From Sphingomonas sp. R647 (GTDB lineage: Bacteria > Pseudomonadota > Alphaproteobacteria > Sphingomonadales > Sphingomonadaceae), in NCBI RefSeq assembly GCF_020177055.1, contig NZ_JAIQXT010000001.1, positions 496,001 through 560,000 of the forward strand: a DNA stretch of 64,000 nt. The letters are read 5' to 3'. This document shows, in pieces, positions 1-9,818 of this stretch. The notes beneath the pieces were generated by a model, which was not told where the DNA came from, made no database searches, and worked only from the letters and a program-made list of their open reading frames with translations. Each line of letters starts with the position of its first letter. Position 1 is the first letter of the stretch. The position numbers and the translations under genes were made by a program.

Positions 1-1012
1 AGTGGAGCGAGACCCCATCAGCGCTGGCATCGAACCCGAGCGTCTTTCCCGCCACCACATGCAGTTGCCCCCGCGCCGCCATCGCGTCGAGACGGTCGGC
101 CACCTGTGGGGCAAGACGATGGCGATGCACGTCCCACCATGGCCGCAAATGGCGCAGGAAACGGCCGCGCTCTGCCAAGCTCGCATTGGCCCACATCGGC
201 TGGGTAAACGGTCGCAACTCGTCCACCGCATTGCGCCAGCCGATCTCCGCCGCCCGCGCGCGGACCTTCCGGACCAATGCCGACGCCACGGTAGCAGGGC
301 GTTCATCGATCCGGTCCCATGTCGCGCCAGCCTCATGCCGCCGAGGCAGCAACCCCCGCCGCGACAATGCGACGATCCGCCCGCCAAAGCCGCGCGCCTC
401 CAGCATCAGCGCGACGTCGATCATGGTAAGGCCCGTGCCGATCACCAGCACGGTGTCGCTCTCGTTCAGCCCGTCGGCGATATCGCCGGCCCACGGATCG
501 CCCTTGTAGAGATCGTCCGGCAGGGCCGCCGGGTCGAGGCCCGGCGGGGCGTGCGGCGGCAGATTGCCGACCGCCAGCACCGCCGCGTCGGCGCCGATCC
601 TACTCCCGTCCGCCATCGCCAGCGAAACGCCGTCCTCCTGCTGGTCGAGACCTGCCACAGCACCGCGCACGATGGTCAGCCGCCCGCCGCTCCTCGCGAC
701 CGCCGCATCGAGCAATTCGCGCAGATACGCGCCATAGGTCACCCGCGCGGCAAAGGCGTTGTCCGCATCCGCCACCCCGCGCGCCGCCAGCCAGTCGGCA
801 AAATGCCCCGGCTGGTCGGGAAAGGCGCTCATATTGCCCGCACGGACATTCAGCACATGGCTGGGGTGCGCCGCGCCATAGGCGAGGCCAAGGCCCGGCG
901 TCGCCGCACGCTCGATCAGCGTCGCGCGCGGGCCCTTGTGCCGCAACAGGTTGATCGCCTGCAGCGTGCCCGAAAAGCCCGCGCCGACGATGCCGACGTG
1001 CTCGATCCGCAT
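1..1012 (-). CDS. FAD/NAD(P)-binding oxidoreductase, C-terminus outside window
   Basis: Reading leftward from the ATG at 1012 gives 337 codons with no stop, so the gene continues beyond the window. The N-terminus MRIEHVGIVGAGFSG is a Rossmann FAD-binding fold (GxGxxG). A second dinucleotide motif, VLVIGTGLTMIDVA, lies near residue 190, and a SRRGLLPRRH segment follows. This is the two-Rossmann layout of the FAD-NAD(P)-binding (YdhS-like) family, whose substrates are mostly unknown. It starts 4 bases after the stop of the DUF6356 gene and is co-directional with hutF-hutC, so it is probably the last gene of the leftward hut operon. The family call is firm; a role in histidine or urocanate metabolism is only inferred from position. 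Confidence 0.85.
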   Translation of the reverse strand, partial: MRIEHVGIVGAGFSGTLQAINLLRHKGPRATLIERAATPGLGLAYGAAHPSHVLNVRAGNMSAFPDQPGHFADWLAARGVADADNAFAARVTYGAYLRELLDAAVARSGGRLTIVRGAVAGLDQQEDGVSLAMADGSRIGADAAVLAVGNLPPHAPPGLDPAALPDDLYKGDPWAGDIADGLNESDTVLVIGTGLTMIDVALMLEARGFGGRIVALSRRGLLPRRHEAGATWDRIDERPATVASALVRKVRARAAEIGWRNAVDELRPFTQPMWANASLAERGRFLRHLRPWWDVHRHRLAPQVADRLDAMAARGQLHVVAGKTLGFDASADGVSLH

Positions 1013-1016
1013 ATCC

Positions 1017-1283
1017 CTAAATCTCGTAGTCGAGCTGCCATTCAGGGGCGGCGAAGGCGGGCGGCTCTTTGGAAAAGGCTGGCTGGCGCGCCTTCATCGT
1101 GGCGTAGAGCGACTTCACCGTATCGCTCGCCGTCCGCACAAACAGCACAGGCACGACCGCATGGACGATGCAGGCCAGCCCGCCACCAACCATCCGCACC
1201 CCGAAACCGGCGGCGGTGGCGAAATGCTCGCCATAGCTCTCGCCGACATCGCGCGGATGGTCCAGGAACAGGCGGTTGAACAT
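1017..1283 (-). CDS. DUF6356 family small protein in hut operon
   Basis: An 88-residue protein starting MFNRLFLDHPRDVGESYGEH, which I recognise as the DUF6356 family of alphaproteobacteria (function unknown). The middle (AGFGVRMVGGGLACIVHAVV) is a hydrophobic, Gly-rich stretch that could insert in a membrane. I chose the ATG at 1283 because a GGAG lies about 9 bases upstream; an in-frame ATG at 1295 would add four residues. It begins 20 bases after the hutC stop and ends 4 bases before the next gene, so it should be co-transcribed with hutF-hutC. Confidence 0.75.
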   Translation of the reverse strand: MFNRLFLDHPRDVGESYGEHFATAAGFGVRMVGGGLACIVHAVVPVLFVRTASDTVKSLYATMKARQPAFSKEPPAFAAPEWQLDYEI

Positions 1284-1303
1284 CTTCGTCTCCATGCAGG
1301 CCG

Positions 1304-1999
1304 CTAACCGCGCGGCGTGAAATCCTCGACCAGCTGGTAATGCTCGCCCGGAAAGATCTGGCGCGCGAACGTCACCGGCGCCTTGCCGCGCCAGGTCCAG
1401 CGTTCGACCTGAAGGCACGGCGCGCCTTCGGTCAGCTTCAGCCGCCCCGCCGCCTCGGCGCTCGCCCCCACCGCCGCGATCCGGTGCCGCGCATCAGTCC
1501 ACGGGATGTTTGCGAGCAGCCAGCTGCCCGGCGCGGTCGCGGAAAAATCCGCATCCGCCGCGCCCGGCGCAGCGGCGAGGTCGAGCCAGCGCTCCTCCCA
1601 GCCGAACGGGGAAGGCCCGGCATGATGCACCCCGGTCAGTACCAGCCACCCGCTGCCCGACCCGCGCACCGGGAAGCCAGCGGGCGCGCGGCGGTGGAGG
1701 TTCACCGTCAGCAATTCCCAGCGATAGGCCTCACCGCGATCAGCGATCAGTGCGGCGATGTCCGGCACACCGACCACCGGGGTGCGGATCGCCGGCCGTG
1801 CGACAAAGCTGCCCGCACGCCGCTTGCGCTCGATCAGTCCCTCGCTGGCGAGCCGGCTCAACGCCTTGTTCGCCGTCGCCCGCGCGCAGCGATACGCCTC
1901 CATCAGCTCATATTCGGTCGGAACACGCGTTCCCGGCCCCCATTCGCCCGAGCGGATGCGGCCTTCGATCTCGCCGCGAATGCGCGCCTCGATGCTCAT
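1304..1999 (-). CDS. hutC: Histidine utilisation repressor HutC (GntR family)
   Basis: A 231-residue GntR-family regulator. Residues 1-70 form the winged helix-turn-helix ([20 protein letters not shown], then VPTEYELMEAY and ATANKALSRLASEGLIERK). The rest is a UTRA ligand-binding domain ending EHYQLVEDFTPRG, typical of HutC proteins that are released from DNA by urocanate. The ATG at 1999 overlaps the hutF stop as ATGA. Its likely target is the perfect palindrome at 3345-3358 between hutF and hutI. An in-frame upstream extension exists but would overlap hutF by about 100 bases and precede the DNA-binding domain, so I rejected it. Confidence 0.93.
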   Translation of the reverse strand: MSIEARIRGEIEGRIRSGEWGPGTRVPTEYELMEAYRCARATANKALSRLASEGLIERKRRAGSFVARPAIRTPVVGVPDIAALIADRGEAYRWELLTVNLHRRAPAGFPVRGSGSGWLVLTGVHHAGPSPFGWEERWLDLAAAPGAADADFSATAPGSWLLANIPWTDARHRIAAVGASAEAAGRLKLTEGAPCLQVERWTWRGKAPVTFARQIFPGEHYQLVEDFTPRG

Positions 2000-3339
2000 G
2001 CCAGCAGCTCGCGGAGCGCAGTGCGATAGCGCGCCTCGATCGCCTCGCGATGCCGGTGCCGCCCGCCCGCGACCTGCTTGACGCCGCCGCGCCACACGCA
2101 GTCGATCGGGCGGCGGCTGGCGAAAATCCAGCTGTCGATCAGCGCGTCGCCGCTGCGTTCGGCAAAAGCAGGATCGGACCGATCCAGCGAGATGATGTCG
2201 GCCGGACGCCCTGCCGCTAGCCCGGTCTCGACGCCCAGCGACTGGCCACCACCGCGAACCGCCACATCGAACAGCCGCGCCCCAGTCGAAGGCTGGACAT
2301 CGCTCGCCAGTTGGTTGCGTCCGCGCAAGGTCAGCCGCTGGCCATACTCGAGCAACCGCAACTCCTCCGCCGCATCGATCCGCACGTTCGAATCGCTCCC
2401 GACCCCGATCGTGCCGCCGCTATCGAGAAACGCGCCCGCCGGAAACAGCCCGTCGCCCAGATTGGCCTCGGTGACCGGGCACAAGCCAGCAACGGCACCG
2501 CGCGCGGCGATCTCTGCGACCTCAGCGGCATCGACATGCGTCGCATGCACCAGCGTCCAGCGCGCATCGACCGGCACCGCGTCGAGCAGCCAGCGCACCG
2601 GGCGCCGGCCGCTCCACGCGATGCAATCCTCCACTTCCTTCATCTGCTCGGCGATATGGATGTGTACCGGCCCGCCCTTCCCGATCGGCAGCAACGCGCC
2701 CAGTTCGTCCGGCGTCACCGCGCGCAGGCTGTGCGGCGCGATGCCGATCACGCCATCCTGCGCCAAATTCGCCGCCGCGCGCTCGACCAGTTCGGCAAAG
2801 CCATCGACATCATGGACAAACCGCCCCTGCGCCGCGCCCGGTGCCTGCCCACCAAATCCGCCATGCGCATAGAATACGGGCAACAGCGTTAGGCCAATCC
2901 CCGTCGCCTCCGCCGCCGCCGCGATCCGCCCGCTCATCTCGGCGGGATCAGCATAAGGCGACCCGTCCGGCGCATGGTGGAGATAGTGGAACTCGCCGAC
3001 GCGGGTGAAGCCACTCTCCAGCATCTCGGCATAGGCCAGTGCGGCAATCGCCTCGCATTGCTCCGGCCCAATCTTGGCCACGAAGCGGTACATCAACTCA
3101 CGCCACGACCAGAAATCGTCGTTCGACGCGCCGCGCACCTCGGTCAGCCCCGCCATCGCGCGCTGAAATGCATGGCTGTGGAGATTGGGCAGGCCCGGCA
3201 ACGCCGCGAAATGCCGCTCATCGGACCGCTCAGGTTCGACCCCAACCTCCACCCGCTCGATCCGCCCACCCGCCAGCGTCAGCCGGACGCGATCGGTCCA
3301 GCCATGATCGAGCAACGCAGTTTCGAACCAGAGCGCCAT
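1996..3339 (-). CDS. hutF: Formimidoylglutamate deiminase HutF
   Basis: A 447-residue amidohydrolase-superfamily protein. It shows the metal-binding [14 protein letters not shown] motif, the HIHIAEQ and LVHATHVD histidines, and [25 protein letters not shown], which identify formimidoylglutamate deiminases. The enzyme makes N-formylglutamate and ammonia, feeding HutG. The start is set at the ATG at 3339 ([10 protein letters not shown]); an in-frame ATG at 3357 lies inside the operator. Neither has a visible ribosome binding site, and a promoter-like pair upstream places transcription start at or next to the ATG, so the message may be leaderless. It overlaps hutC by 4 bases. Confidence 0.93.
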   Translation of the reverse strand: MALWFETALLDHGWTDRVRLTLAGGRIERVEVGVEPERSDERHFAALPGLPNLHSHAFQRAMAGLTEVRGASNDDFWSWRELMYRFVAKIGPEQCEAIAALAYAEMLESGFTRVGEFHYLHHAPDGSPYADPAEMSGRIAAAAEATGIGLTLLPVFYAHGGFGGQAPGAAQGRFVHDVDGFAELVERAAANLAQDGVIGIAPHSLRAVTPDELGALLPIGKGGPVHIHIAEQMKEVEDCIAWSGRRPVRWLLDAVPVDARWTLVHATHVDAAEVAEIAARGAVAGLCPVTEANLGDGLFPAGAFLDSGGTIGVGSDSNVRIDAAEELRLLEYGQRLTLRGRNQLASDVQPSTGARLFDVAVRGGGQSLGVETGLAAGRPADIISLDRSDPAFAERSGDALIDSWIFASRRPIDCVWRGGVKQVAGGRHRHREAIEARYRTALRELLA

Positions 3340-3340
3340 G

Positions 3341-3380
3341 CGAATATGTCTAGACATAATGACCGCACTGTCCAACACTA
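3341..3380. promoter_or_regulatory. Divergent hutF/hutI promoter with HutC operator
   Basis: Positions 3345-3358 are the 14-bp perfect palindrome TATGTCTAGACATA, centred between hutF and hutI. GntR/HutC proteins bind short palindromes with this TGT..ACA spacing, and hutC is the second gene of the leftward operon. On the leftward strand TTGGAC (3370-3375) and TAGACA (3347-3352) are 17 bases apart, an acceptable sigma-70 pair whose -10 lies inside the palindrome. That would put the hutF transcript start near 3340, directly at its ATG. No convincing -35 was found for the rightward hutI promoter. Confidence 0.75.
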
Positions 3381-3385
3381 AACGC

Positions 3386-4573
3386 ATGGCGACTCCTGCG
3401 GACAAGCTCTGGCGCAACGCCCGTCTGGCGACGATGACCGGTGACGGGCTGGGTGCGATCGACCATGGGGCAGTCGCGGCGATCGGCGACACGATCAGCT
3501 ATGTCGGCCCCGACGCCGAAGCCCCCGACGCCACCGAGATCGTCGATTGCGAAGGCCGCTGGATTACCCCCGGCCTGATCGACTGCCACACCCACCTCGT
3601 CTATGCTGGCAACCGCGCGAAAGAGTTTGAGGCCCGCCTCGACGGCGCAACCTATGAGGAGATCGCCCGCGCCGGCGGCGGCATCCTGTCCACCGTCACC
3701 GCCACCCGCGCGGCGAGTGAGGACGATCTGATTGCGAGCGCCCTGCCCCGCCTCGACCAGCTCATCGGCGAAGGCGCCACCACGGTCGAGATCAAGTCCG
3801 GCTATGGCCTGACCCTCGACGACGAACTGAAAATGCTCCGCGCCGCCCGCCGGTTAGGCGAGGTGCGCAACGTCCGCGTCCGCACCACCCTGCTCGCCGC
3901 GCACGCGGTTCCGCCCGAATATCGCGGCGACCCGGACTCCTATGTCGACCTCGTCTGCGACACCATCATCCCCGCCGCCCTCGGCCTCGCCGATGCCGTG
4001 GACGCCTTTTGCGAAGGCATCGGCTTCCCCCCGGAACAAACCGACCGCGTCCTGACAGCCGCTGTCGCCCAAGGCCTCCCGGTCAAGCTGCACGCCGAGC
4101 AACTGTCCAACCTCCATGGAGCAGCCCTCGCAGCCCGCCACGGCGCGCTGTCCGCTGATCACCTCGAACATCTCGACGCCTCCGGCATTGCCGCAATGGC
4201 CGCCAGCGGCACCGTCGCCACGCTCCTCCCCGGCGCCTTTTATTTCACGCGCGAAGAACGCCGCCCGCCGGTTCAGGCCCTGCGCGACGAGGGCGTCCCG
4301 ATCGCGATCGCCACCGACTGCAACCCCGGCACTTCGCCGATGGCGTCGATCCTGCTGGCGATGAACATGGGCGCGACGTTCTTCCGCCTGACCGTCGCCG
4401 AATGCCTGCGCGGCGTAACGGTCAACGCGGCCCGCGCCCTAGGAATCGAAGGCGGCACGCTGCAACCCGGCCGCCCCGCCGATCTCGCCATCTGGGACAT
4501 CTCCGACCCCGCCGAGCTGGTCTATCGCATCGCCGCCAACCCCCTCCACGCACGAGTCTACGCAGGCATATGA
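3386..4573 (+). CDS. hutI: Imidazolonepropionase HutI
   Basis: A 395-residue amidohydrolase-superfamily enzyme that hydrolyses 4-imidazolone-5-propionate to formimidoylglutamate. Diagnostic segments are [30 protein letters not shown] (HxH metal ligands), [38 protein letters not shown] and [12 protein letters not shown]. The ATG at 3386 was chosen because one at 3359 sits immediately against the operator and leaves no room for a transcript start; neither has a clear ribosome binding site. The stop overlaps the hutH start as ATGA, beginning a chain of four coupled genes. Confidence 0.94.
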   Translation: MATPADKLWRNARLATMTGDGLGAIDHGAVAAIGDTISYVGPDAEAPDATEIVDCEGRWITPGLIDCHTHLVYAGNRAKEFEARLDGATYEEIARAGGGILSTVTATRAASEDDLIASALPRLDQLIGEGATTVEIKSGYGLTLDDELKMLRAARRLGEVRNVRVRTTLLAAHAVPPEYRGDPDSYVDLVCDTIIPAALGLADAVDAFCEGIGFPPEQTDRVLTAAVAQGLPVKLHAEQLSNLHGAALAARHGALSADHLEHLDASGIAAMAASGTVATLLPGAFYFTREERRPPVQALRDEGVPIAIATDCNPGTSPMASILLAMNMGATFFRLTVAECLRGVTVNAARALGIEGGTLQPGRPADLAIWDISDPAELVYRIAANPLHARVYAGI

Positions 4574-6063
4574 TCGTCCCCGGCAGCACTCCGCTCGGCA
4601 CCTGGAACGCCATCTATCGCGGCGAGCCCGCGCCGCTTGACCCGTCATGCCATGACAAGGTCGCCGCCAGCGCCGACGCGGTGCAGGCGATCCTGGCGAA
4701 GCATGAGCCGGTCTATGGCATCAACACCGGCTTCGGGAAGCTCGCCAGCGTCCGCATCGGCGACGACGACCTCGAAACGCTCCAGCGCAACATCGTGCTC
4801 AGCCATGCCGCAGGTGTCGGCGACCCGATGCCCGCCCCGGTCGTGCGCCTGATGATCGCGCTCAAGCTCGCCAGCCTCGCGCAGGGGCATAGCGGCGTGA
4901 AGCCCGCGACGATCGCGATGCTTCAGGACATGCTCGATCGCGGCATCACCCCGATCATCCCGTCGCAGGGATCGGTCGGTGCCAGCGGCGACCTCGCCCC
5001 GCTCGCGCATCTCGCCGCCGCGATGATCGGCGTAGGGGAGGTGGAGATGGGCCCGCGCCGCATCCCCGCGCGGACGATGCTCGGCGGCCTGACGCTCGGG
5101 CCGAAGGAGGGGCTGGCGCTCCTTAACGGCACCCAGTTCAGCACCGCCTACGCGCTTGCCGCGCTGTTCGAGACCGAAAAGCTGTTCCGCGCCGCGCTCG
5201 TCACCGGAGCGCTGTCGACCGAGGCGGCGAAGGGCTCCGACACCCCGTTCGACCCGCGCATCCATCAGGTACGCGGCCATCGCGGCCAGATCGAGGTGGC
5301 GGCGGCGCTCGCCGGGCTGATGGACGGCTCCGCCATCCGCGCCTCGCACCGCGACGGCGATGAGCGCGTGCAGGACCCCTATTGCCTGCGCTGCCAGCCA
5401 CAGGTGATGGGCGCCTGCCTCGACCTGATCCGTCAGGCCGCCGCGACGCTGGCGATCGAGGCGAATGGCGTCACCGACAACCCACTAATCTTCACCGATA
5501 CGGGTGAAGCGCTGTCCGGCGGCAATTTCCACGCCGAACCCGTCGCCTTCGCCGCCGACATGCTCGCCCTCGCCATCTGCGAAATCGGCAGCCTCGCCGA
5601 ACGCCGCATCGCGATGCTGGTCGACCCCGCCTTGTCGGGCCTCCCCGCGTTCCTCACTCCGCGCCCCGGGCTCAATTCGGGCTTCATGATCCCGCAAGTC
5701 ACCGCCGCCGCGCTCGTCAGCGAGAACAAGCAGCGCGCGCATCCGGCCAGTGTCGATTCGATCCCGACCAGCGCCAATCAGGAGGATCATGTCTCGATGG
5801 CCGGCCATGGCGCGCGCCGCCTGCTCGCCATGACCGCCAACCTCGCGCACATCATCGGCATCGAATATCTCGCGGCGGCGCAGGGCTGCGATTTCCATTC
5901 GCCACTCACCTCCAGCGCCCCGCTCGAAGCCGCCCGCACCCTGCTCCGCGATCAGGTGCCGACGCTGGAGGACGATCGCCACTTCGCCCCCGACATGGCC
6001 CTCGCCACGGCGCTGGTGACCAGCGGCGCGCTGGGCGACGGACTTCCGGGAGTCGAAGGATGA
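4570..6063 (+). CDS. hutH: Histidine ammonia-lyase HutH
   Basis: A 497-residue enzyme, normal length for the family, that deaminates histidine to urocanate. The Ala-Ser-Gly triad that forms the MIO cofactor is at residues 138-140 in [24 protein letters not shown] (residues 49-56), VTDNPLIF and the late QEDHVSMAG segment are also typical. The ATG at 4570 overlaps the hutI stop and the gene ends overlapping the hutG start (ATGA at 6060), so translation of the operon is probably coupled. Confidence 0.96.
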   Translation: MIVPGSTPLGTWNAIYRGEPAPLDPSCHDKVAASADAVQAILAKHEPVYGINTGFGKLASVRIGDDDLETLQRNIVLSHAAGVGDPMPAPVVRLMIALKLASLAQGHSGVKPATIAMLQDMLDRGITPIIPSQGSVGASGDLAPLAHLAAAMIGVGEVEMGPRRIPARTMLGGLTLGPKEGLALLNGTQFSTAYALAALFETEKLFRAALVTGALSTEAAKGSDTPFDPRIHQVRGHRGQIEVAAALAGLMDGSAIRASHRDGDERVQDPYCLRCQPQVMGACLDLIRQAAATLAIEANGVTDNPLIFTDTGEALSGGNFHAEPVAFAADMLALAICEIGSLAERRIAMLVDPALSGLPAFLTPRPGLNSGFMIPQVTAAALVSENKQRAHPASVDSIPTSANQEDHVSMAGHGARRLLAMTANLAHIIGIEYLAAAQGCDFHSPLTSSAPLEAARTLLRDQVPTLEDDRHFAPDMALATALVTSGALGDGLPGVEG

Positions 6064-6860
6064 TCGTCACCGCGCGCAACGAAGGCCCGCTGATCGTCAG
6101 CGTCCCCCATGCCGGCCTCGAAATCCCCGCCGACATCGCTCCGTCGCTCGTCTCGCTTAGCCGCGCACGCTACGACGCCGATCTGTACATCGACCAGCTC
6201 TACGCCTTCGCGTTTCAGCTCGGCGCAACGATCGTCCGCACCACAACCTCCCGCACAGTGATCGACGTCAACCGCGATCCCAGCGGCGCGACGCTCTATC
6301 CCGGACAGTTCACCACCGGCCTCTGCCCGACCGAAACCTTCGACGGCGACCCGCTCTACCACCCGGGCAAGGAACCGGACGAGGCAGAAATCGCCCGCCG
6401 GCGCAGCGCATATTTCGATCCCTATCACGCCGCCCTGCGCGCCGAGATCGACCGCCTGCGCGCACTCCATCCCGCGATCGTCCTCTATGAGGCGCATTCG
6501 ATCCGCAGCGTGGTGCCAAAGCTGTTCGACGGGCGACTGCCGGAGTTCAACATCGGCACCAATAGCGGCCAGTCCTGCGCCCCCGAACTCGCCCAATCCA
6601 TCGCCGCGATCTGCGCCGAGCAACAGCGCAGCCATGTCATCGATGGCCGCTTCAAGGGCGGCTGGACCACACGCCATTACGGCGAACCCGAAAAGGGCGT
6701 CCACGCCATCCAGATGGAACTGGCGATGCGTACCTATGTCACCGAAGTGCCCCCCGCCAACTGGCCGCCGCGCTGGGACGACATCCACGCCGCGCAGGCG
6801 CACGCCACGCTCCGCCCGATCGTCACCGCCGCCATCGATTTCGCGAAAGCCCAAGCATGA
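6060..6860 (+). CDS. hutG: N-formylglutamate deformylase HutG
   Basis: A 266-residue N-formylglutamate amidohydrolase-family protein. It has [13 protein letters not shown] at the N-terminus, then [38 protein letters not shown] and the C-terminal [15 protein letters not shown]. It releases formate and glutamate from N-formylglutamate, the last step of the pathway that uses HutF. The presence of both HutF and this deformylase, with no formiminoglutamase, defines the five-step route. It is joined to hutH and hutU by ATGA overlaps on both sides. Confidence 0.93.
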   Translation: MIVTARNEGPLIVSVPHAGLEIPADIAPSLVSLSRARYDADLYIDQLYAFAFQLGATIVRTTTSRTVIDVNRDPSGATLYPGQFTTGLCPTETFDGDPLYHPGKEPDEAEIARRRSAYFDPYHAALRAEIDRLRALHPAIVLYEAHSIRSVVPKLFDGRLPEFNIGTNSGQSCAPELAQSIAAICAEQQRSHVIDGRFKGGWTTRHYGEPEKGVHAIQMELAMRTYVTEVPPANWPPRWDDIHAAQAHATLRPIVTAAIDFAKAQA

Positions 6861-8515
6861 CGACCCGCACCGACAACAGCCGCCGCATCAAGGCTCCGAC
6901 CGGAACCACCCTCTCCGCCAAGAACTGGCAGGCGGAAGCGGCGTTGCGGATGCTGATGAACAATCTCGATCCCGATGTCGCCGAAGCGCCCGAGAGCCTC
7001 GTCGTCTATGGCGGGATCGGCCGCGCGGCGCGCAACTGGGAAGCCTATGACAAGATCGTCGAGACGCTCCGCCGGCTCGACGCTGATCAGACCCTGCTGG
7101 TCCAGTCGGGCAAGCCGGTCGGCGTGTTCCGCACCCACCCCGACGCGCCGCGCGTCCTGATCGCCAACTCCAACCTCGTACCGCATTGGGCGACGTGGGA
7201 GCATTTCCACGAGCTCGATCGCAAGGGGCTGGCGATGTACGGCCAGATGACCGCGGGCAGTTGGATCTATATCGGCACGCAGGGCATCGTTCAGGGCACA
7301 TACGAGACGTTCGTCGAAGCCGGGCGCCAGCATTATGGTGGTGACCTGTCGGGCCGCTGGATCCTCACCGCCGGGCTCGGCGGCATGGGCGGCGCACAGC
7401 CGCTCGCCGCGACGATGGCGGGCGCCTCGTGCCTCGCGATCGAATGCCAGCCGAGCCGCATCGAGATGCGCTTGCGCACCCGCTATCTCGATCGCGCTGC
7501 AAACAATATCGACGAAGCGCTTGAAATCATTCGCGTATCGGACACACCCGTCTCGGTCGGACTGCTCGGCAACGCCGCCGAAATCCTGCCCGAATTGCTC
7601 AAGCGCGGGATCCGCCCCGACATGGTCACCGACCAGACCAGCGCGCACGATCCGATCAACGGCTACCTCCCGGCCGGCTGGACGCTGGAACAGTGGTTCG
7701 CCAAACGCGAAACCGCGCCGCACGAAGTGGAAACAGCCGCCCGCGCCTCAATGGCCACCCATGTCCGCGCGATGCTGGCGTTCGAGGAAATGGGCGTGCC
7801 CACCTTCGACTATGGCAACAACATCCGTCAGGTCGCCAAGGACGCGGGCGTCGCCAACGCCTTCGCCTTCCCCGGCTTCGTCCCCGCCTATATCCGCCCG
7901 CTCTTCTGCCGCGGCATTGGACCGTTCCGCTGGGCGGCGCTGTCGGGCAATCCGGAGGATATCTGGAAGACCGACGCCAAGGTGAAGGAATTGCTCCCCG
8001 GCAACCACCACCTCCACCACTGGCTCGACATGGCGCGCGAGCGGATCGCGTTTCAGGGCCTCCCCGCGCGCATCTGCTGGGTGGGCTTAGGCGACCGCCA
8101 CCGCCTCGCGCTCGCGTTCAACGAGATGGTGGCATCGGGCGAACTCGAAGCCCCCATCGTCATCGGCCGCGACCATCTCGACAGCGGATCGGTCGCCAGC
8201 CCCAACCGCGAAACCGAAGCGATGATGGACGGCTCAGATGCAGTCAGCGACTGGCCCCTGCTCAACGCCCTGCTCAACACCGCCAGCGGCGCGACTTGGG
8301 TCTCGCTCCACCATGGCGGCGGTGTCGGCATGGGCTATTCGCAGCACAGCGGCATGGTCATCGTCGCGGACGGCACGCCCGAAGCGGCCAAGCGGCTGGA
8401 GCGGGTGCTGTGGAACGACCCGGCGACGGGGGTGATGCGCCATGCGGACGCGGGCTATGAGATCGCGAAGACCTGCTCCGGGGAGATGGGGTTGGACCTG
8501 CCGGGAATCCTCTAA
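6857..8515 (+). CDS. hutU: Urocanate hydratase HutU
   Basis: A 552-residue NAD-dependent urocanase that converts urocanate to imidazolonepropionate. Recognisable segments are [20 protein letters not shown], the glycine-rich [12 protein letters not shown] of the NAD site, [18 protein letters not shown], and the C-terminal [19 protein letters not shown]. It is the last gene of the rightward hut operon. I see no strong terminator between its stop and the convergent MerC-like gene 7 bases on. Confidence 0.96.
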   Translation: MTTRTDNSRRIKAPTGTTLSAKNWQAEAALRMLMNNLDPDVAEAPESLVVYGGIGRAARNWEAYDKIVETLRRLDADQTLLVQSGKPVGVFRTHPDAPRVLIANSNLVPHWATWEHFHELDRKGLAMYGQMTAGSWIYIGTQGIVQGTYETFVEAGRQHYGGDLSGRWILTAGLGGMGGAQPLAATMAGASCLAIECQPSRIEMRLRTRYLDRAANNIDEALEIIRVSDTPVSVGLLGNAAEILPELLKRGIRPDMVTDQTSAHDPINGYLPAGWTLEQWFAKRETAPHEVETAARASMATHVRAMLAFEEMGVPTFDYGNNIRQVAKDAGVANAFAFPGFVPAYIRPLFCRGIGPFRWAALSGNPEDIWKTDAKVKELLPGNHHLHHWLDMARERIAFQGLPARICWVGLGDRHRLALAFNEMVASGELEAPIVIGRDHLDSGSVASPNRETEAMMDGSDAVSDWPLLNALLNTASGATWVSLHHGGGVGMGYSQHSGMVIVADGTPEAAKRLERVLWNDPATGVMRHADAGYEIAKTCSGEMGLDLPGIL

Positions 8516-8522
8516 CCCGACC

Positions 8523-8894
8523 TCAGGCCGCCCGCCCCCGCCAGTTCGCCACATGCGCCCCGGCGAGCAACAGGCTCCCCGCCACCGTCACGCCGGTCTC
8601 GACCGCAACCCACTCCTCGAACGCCAGCCCTGCCGCCAGCAACGCCAGCCCAGCAGCACCGACAAACAACGGCGTCAGCCCGCGATGCCGCCGCCAGCCC
8701 TCACCCAGCGCATAGGCGCTGATCGGCAGCGCGAACGCGAGCACCCCAAGATGAAACCCATCCCCCAGATCGAGCCGCCCCGCCAGCGCGGGCAAAGCGG
8801 CGATCAGGAGCGGGAGGGCAAGGCAGTGGATCAGGCACAGCGCCGATGCACCCACTGCCAGCCCGTCAAACCACTTCGCCACCATCACCCGCAT
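8523..8894 (-). CDS. MerC-domain small membrane protein
   Basis: A 123-residue protein with about four hydrophobic segments. The early ASALCLIHCLALPLLIAALP segment, with a Cys-Leu-Ile-His-Cys core, matches the MerC mercury-transport family. Chromosomal MerC-like proteins of alphaproteobacteria have no proven mercury role, and there are no other mer genes here. The start at 8894 is supported by AAGGAG seven bases upstream. It follows gspK leftward after a 48-base gap that holds a dyad (8921-8937), so it may have its own promoter. Confidence 0.75.
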   Translation of the reverse strand: MRVMVAKWFDGLAVGASALCLIHCLALPLLIAALPALAGRLDLGDGFHLGVLAFALPISAYALGEGWRRHRGLTPLFVGAAGLALLAAGLAFEEWVAVETGVTVAGSLLLAGAHVANWRGRAA

Positions 8895-8920
8895 CGCAAA
8901 CTCCTTCGTTCGCAGCGCAG

Positions 8921-8937
8921 ATGATACTTAGTTACAT
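8921..8937. promoter_or_regulatory. Imperfect dyad upstream of MerC-like gene
   Basis: ATGATACTTAGTTACAT is an inverted repeat with five of seven arm positions paired around TTA. It lies 27 bases upstream of the MerC-like start in unusually AT-rich sequence. A metal-responsive repressor (Zur/Fur-like or MerR type) is a reasonable candidate binder, but the sequence does not match a consensus I can state with confidence. Confidence 0.35.
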
Positions 8938-8942
8938 GAATT

Positions 8943-9818
8943 TCAACCGCCTGCGAGCGCCGGAGCCTCAGGAGGCAGCGCGGCGTTGCGCCAGCGCGCG
9001 ACCGGCACCGTCGTCACCCCACCCTGCGCGCTCCGCCGCCGCTGGATCAGCGTCGCGCCCTGTTGCGTCGTGTCGCCGACCTTCGCGCGCACCCGCACCC
9101 AATAGGTGTTGGAGCTGAACGCCGTCCCCGGCGGCTGACTGACCTTCAGATCGGACAGGTCGCGCAACGTGATCTGCCCGTTGCGCTTGCGGATCGCGAT
9201 GATCCGTTGCGCCGCGAGCGGATCACCGATCAGGAACGCGAGCAGTTCCTCGTCCGCCGCATTCAAGTTGATGGTCGTCTTGCCGGGCAGCGCCGTCACC
9301 ATCCGCTCCAGCCGCGCAATCGCTGCCGGGTCCGCGCCGGGGATCAGCCGGATCGGGCGGATGTCGCTGACCGGCCCTTGCGTGCGGATATAGGCGATCG
9401 CCTCCACCGTCTGCTGCTCGTCCAGCCCCGCGATCCGCGCCAGCTTCTGGAACAGGATCACTGGCACCGCGTCGCCGCTGCGCAGCATGTTGACGTTGAA
9501 CCGCCCCTCGGCGTCGCTGACCGCCAGGTCGAACGTCCCACCATCGATCGTCGCGCCATTCGCCCCGATCGACGCCCACGCCTCACCCGCATGATCGACC
9601 TGCGGCGTCGCCAGCGCATCACGCTGGAGCGCGGCAAGCGCCGACAGCTCGCCCCCGCGCACGATCGCCGCCGCCCGCGCCGCCTCACGACTGCGCAGCG
9701 CCCGGTCCAGCGCCAGCTCCTCGCGCCCGATCATCAGCAGCACCAGCCCGCTGGCAATGGCGACGAACATCAGCACATTCACCAGGATCATGCCCTGTTC
9801 GTCATCGCGCCGGCTCAT
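8943..9818 (-). CDS. gspK: Type II secretion minor pseudopilin GspK
   Basis: A 291-residue GspK. The N-terminus MSRRDDEQGMILVNVLMFVA is a prepilin-like leader (cleavage expected after G9) followed by the hydrophobic helix. The long C-terminal region contains the helix-hairpin-helix-like segment INLNAADEELLAFLIG typical of GspK. GspK caps the I-J-K tip of the pseudopilus. The start at 9818 overlaps the gspJ stop as ATGA. Like most GspK proteins it lacks Glu at +5 of the mature sequence. Confidence 0.9.
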   Translation of the reverse strand: MSRRDDEQGMILVNVLMFVAIASGLVLLMIGREELALDRALRSREAARAAAIVRGGELSALAALQRDALATPQVDHAGEAWASIGANGATIDGGTFDLAVSDAEGRFNVNMLRSGDAVPVILFQKLARIAGLDEQQTVEAIAYIRTQGPVSDIRPIRLIPGADPAAIARLERMVTALPGKTTINLNAADEELLAFLIGDPLAAQRIIAIRKRNGQITLRDLSDLKVSQPPGTAFSSNTYWVRVRAKVGDTTQQGATLIQRRRSAQGGVTTVPVARWRNAALPPEAPALAGG

